DNA of 8,296 bases from Chlorobiota bacterium. GTDB taxonomy: Bacteria; Bacteroidota; Bacteroidia; Bacteroidales; B39-G9. The notes under the pieces are model-generated. The model ran no database searches, had not been told where the DNA came from, and saw only the letters and a list, made by a program, of their open reading frames with translations. Of this stretch, positions 5,688 through 8,296 are shown piece by piece. How positions within the stretch are numbered: the stretch's first letter is position 1; each line of letters opens with the position of its first letter. The translations under genes were made by a program, and so were the position numbers. Location of the stretch: assembly GCA_030632095.1 (NCBI GenBank), contig DAOVJU010000133.1, forward strand, positions 1 to 8,296, written 5' to 3'.

Positions 5688-6254
5688 ATGAAAGGTGGTA
5701 ATTTTCTATTTAGAAATTTGTTAAAAGGATTTGCCTGGTTAGTAGTTATTATTGGAGCATTTATTTTAATAAAACACAATGTAGATGTTGATTATTTTGA
5801 ATGGCTTGAACCTATTTATACCAATACAGGTTTAATATATTTAATTTACCTGATTTCTGAAGTTATTTTTGGAATAATACCACCTGAATTATTTATGATT
5901 TGGGCAGCAACAAGTTTTGAATTAACTGCATTTATTTTTCATATTGTTTTTCTTGCAATATTTTCATATTTAGCAGGTATTTTGGGTTTTGGGATTGGTG
6001 TTTTTCTGAATAAGAGTTTATTTTTCAGGGTAAGTAAAAAACGAATTTTAGGTAAATATGAAAAATATTTACTTGAATATGGAGTTTTCCTGGTTATTGT
6101 AGCAGCAGTTACACCGGTTCCATTTTCAGGTATAAGTATGTTGGTAGGATCAATTGATCTTCCGTTTCGCAGATATATTATTTTTGCATTATTCCGTTTT
6201 TTACGATTTATTGTTTATGCTTTTATCGTATGGGAAGCGAATATTATTTATTAG
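5688..6254 (+). CDS. Short VTT / DedA-like (YqaA-type) membrane protein
   Basis: This is a 188-residue polytopic membrane protein. I chose the ATG at 5688; the frame extends to a TTG at 5640, but a strong promoter box lies between the two. Hydrophobic segments are near residues 14-28, 46-63, 66-75, 82-108 (with the Gly-rich LAGILGFGIGVFL at 95-107), 132-154 and 163-183. The most diagnostic part is VAAVTPVPFSGISMLVGSIDLPFRRY (138-163) with a following FALFRFLRF (166-174). In VTT proteins this P-x-P-x-x-x-x-x-x-x-x-G element forms the re-entrant loop and the later Arg-rich helix is conserved. IIPPELFM (63-70) is the matching first re-entrant region. Family members are implicated in undecaprenyl-phosphate or lipid translocation, but this shorter type has no settled role. 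The stop codon's last base begins the first 7-bp repeat. Confidence 0.82.
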   Translation: MKGGNFLFRNLLKGFAWLVVIIGAFILIKHNVDVDYFEWLEPIYTNTGLIYLIYLISEVIFGIIPPELFMIWAATSFELTAFIFHIVFLAIFSYLAGILGFGIGVFLNKSLFFRVSKKRILGKYEKYLLEYGVFLVIVAAVTPVPFSGISMLVGSIDLPFRRYIIFALFRFLRFIVYAFIVWEANIIY

Positions 6255-6295
6255 AAGTTGGAAGTCGGAAGTCAGAAGTTGGAAGTAAGTAGTTA
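6254..6295. repeat. Tandem 7-bp array A, consensus GAAGTYR
   Basis: Five consecutive heptamers read GAAGTTG, GAAGTCG, GAAGTCA, GAAGTTG and GAAGTAA (6254-6288), followed by a degenerate GTAGTTA (6289-6295). The array begins with the last base of the VTT stop codon, so no coding sequence is affected by copy number changes on the 3' side. It lies between convergent genes. Confidence 0.85.
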
Positions 6296-6310
6296 GAGTC
6301 AAAATGACAA

Positions 6311-6352
6311 ACCAGCAACCAGAAACCAGTAACCAGAAACCAGTAACCAGCA
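6311..6352. repeat. Tandem 7-bp array B, consensus ACCAGNA
   Basis: Six perfect-length heptamers vary only at position 6, in the order C, A, T, A, T, C. The four inner copies form two identical 14-bp units (6318-6331 and 6332-6345), flanked by two identical ACCAGCA copies. The unit is unrelated to array A, but has the same 7-bp period and lies 15 bp after it. Confidence 0.85.
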
Positions 6353-6361
6353 ACTCCAAAC

Positions 6362-8216
<1,855 letters not shown>

Positions 8217-8236
8217 AAGGTAATGGTTAAAAATTA

Positions 8237-8244
8237 TAAAGATA
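8237..8244 (-). promoter_or_regulatory. Candidate -7 box for ygiQ
   Basis: On the minus strand this reads TATCTTTA, one mismatch from TAnnTTTG. A start near 8230 would leave about 14 nt ahead of the TTG at 8216, and would exclude the TTG at 8285. No clear TTTG lies 19-20 bp upstream, so this is weak. Confidence 0.25.
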
Positions 8245-8296
8245 GTAACCTGAGTTCGATATAAAATTAAATTTACAGAAACCAAAGAGAGGGTGA

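Overview
The window is AT-rich (very roughly 30% GC by eye) and reads as chromosomal DNA of a Bacteroidota bacterium. The case rests on short candidate promoters of the TTG / TAnnTTTG type, weak or absent Shine-Dalgarno sequences, an SPOR protein with Bacteroidota-style 45-residue helical repeats, and protein families common in that phylum. A member of Bacteroidales or Marinilabiliales is my guess, but the sequence does not fix the order or genus. No rRNA, tRNA, CRISPR array, transposase, integrase or phage gene was seen.

Layout. (1) 129-3288, plus strand: five close-packed genes that probably form one transcription unit. They are a small repeat-bearing lipoprotein, an AI-2E/PerM-type membrane protein whose ATG directly follows the lipoprotein stop, a divergent CutA-like protein, a small conserved protein resembling bacterial eRF1-like domains, and a YitT-family membrane protein that starts one base after the previous stop. 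(2) 3289-4660: an accessory-looking stretch. A GC-enriched, hairpin-dense non-coding block (about 3361-3594) precedes a membrane-anchored alpha/beta hydrolase of the Bem46 type, followed by a broken HEAT-repeat gene with an apparent single-base frameshift. (3) 4666-5337, minus strand: a single-pass membrane protein with two TPR-like repeats and a C-terminal SPOR domain. (4) 5338-5687: a divergent intergenic region with candidate promoters for both neighbours. (5) 5688-6254, plus strand: a short VTT/DedA-like membrane protein. (6) 6254-6392: two adjacent, unrelated 7-bp tandem arrays and a 4-bp array between convergent genes. (7) 6381-8216, minus strand: a nearly complete YgiQ-type radical SAM protein that uses TTG as its start.

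The genes are mostly envelope and housekeeping functions: membrane proteins, a peptidoglycan-binding SPOR protein and a YgiQ enzyme of unknown reaction. I see no clear defence, biosynthetic or secretion system. The parts least explained by known genes are the structured block upstream of the hydrolase, the paired heptamer arrays, the stem-loop in front of the eRF1-like gene, and the 14/14/11-spaced repeats in the lipoprotein.
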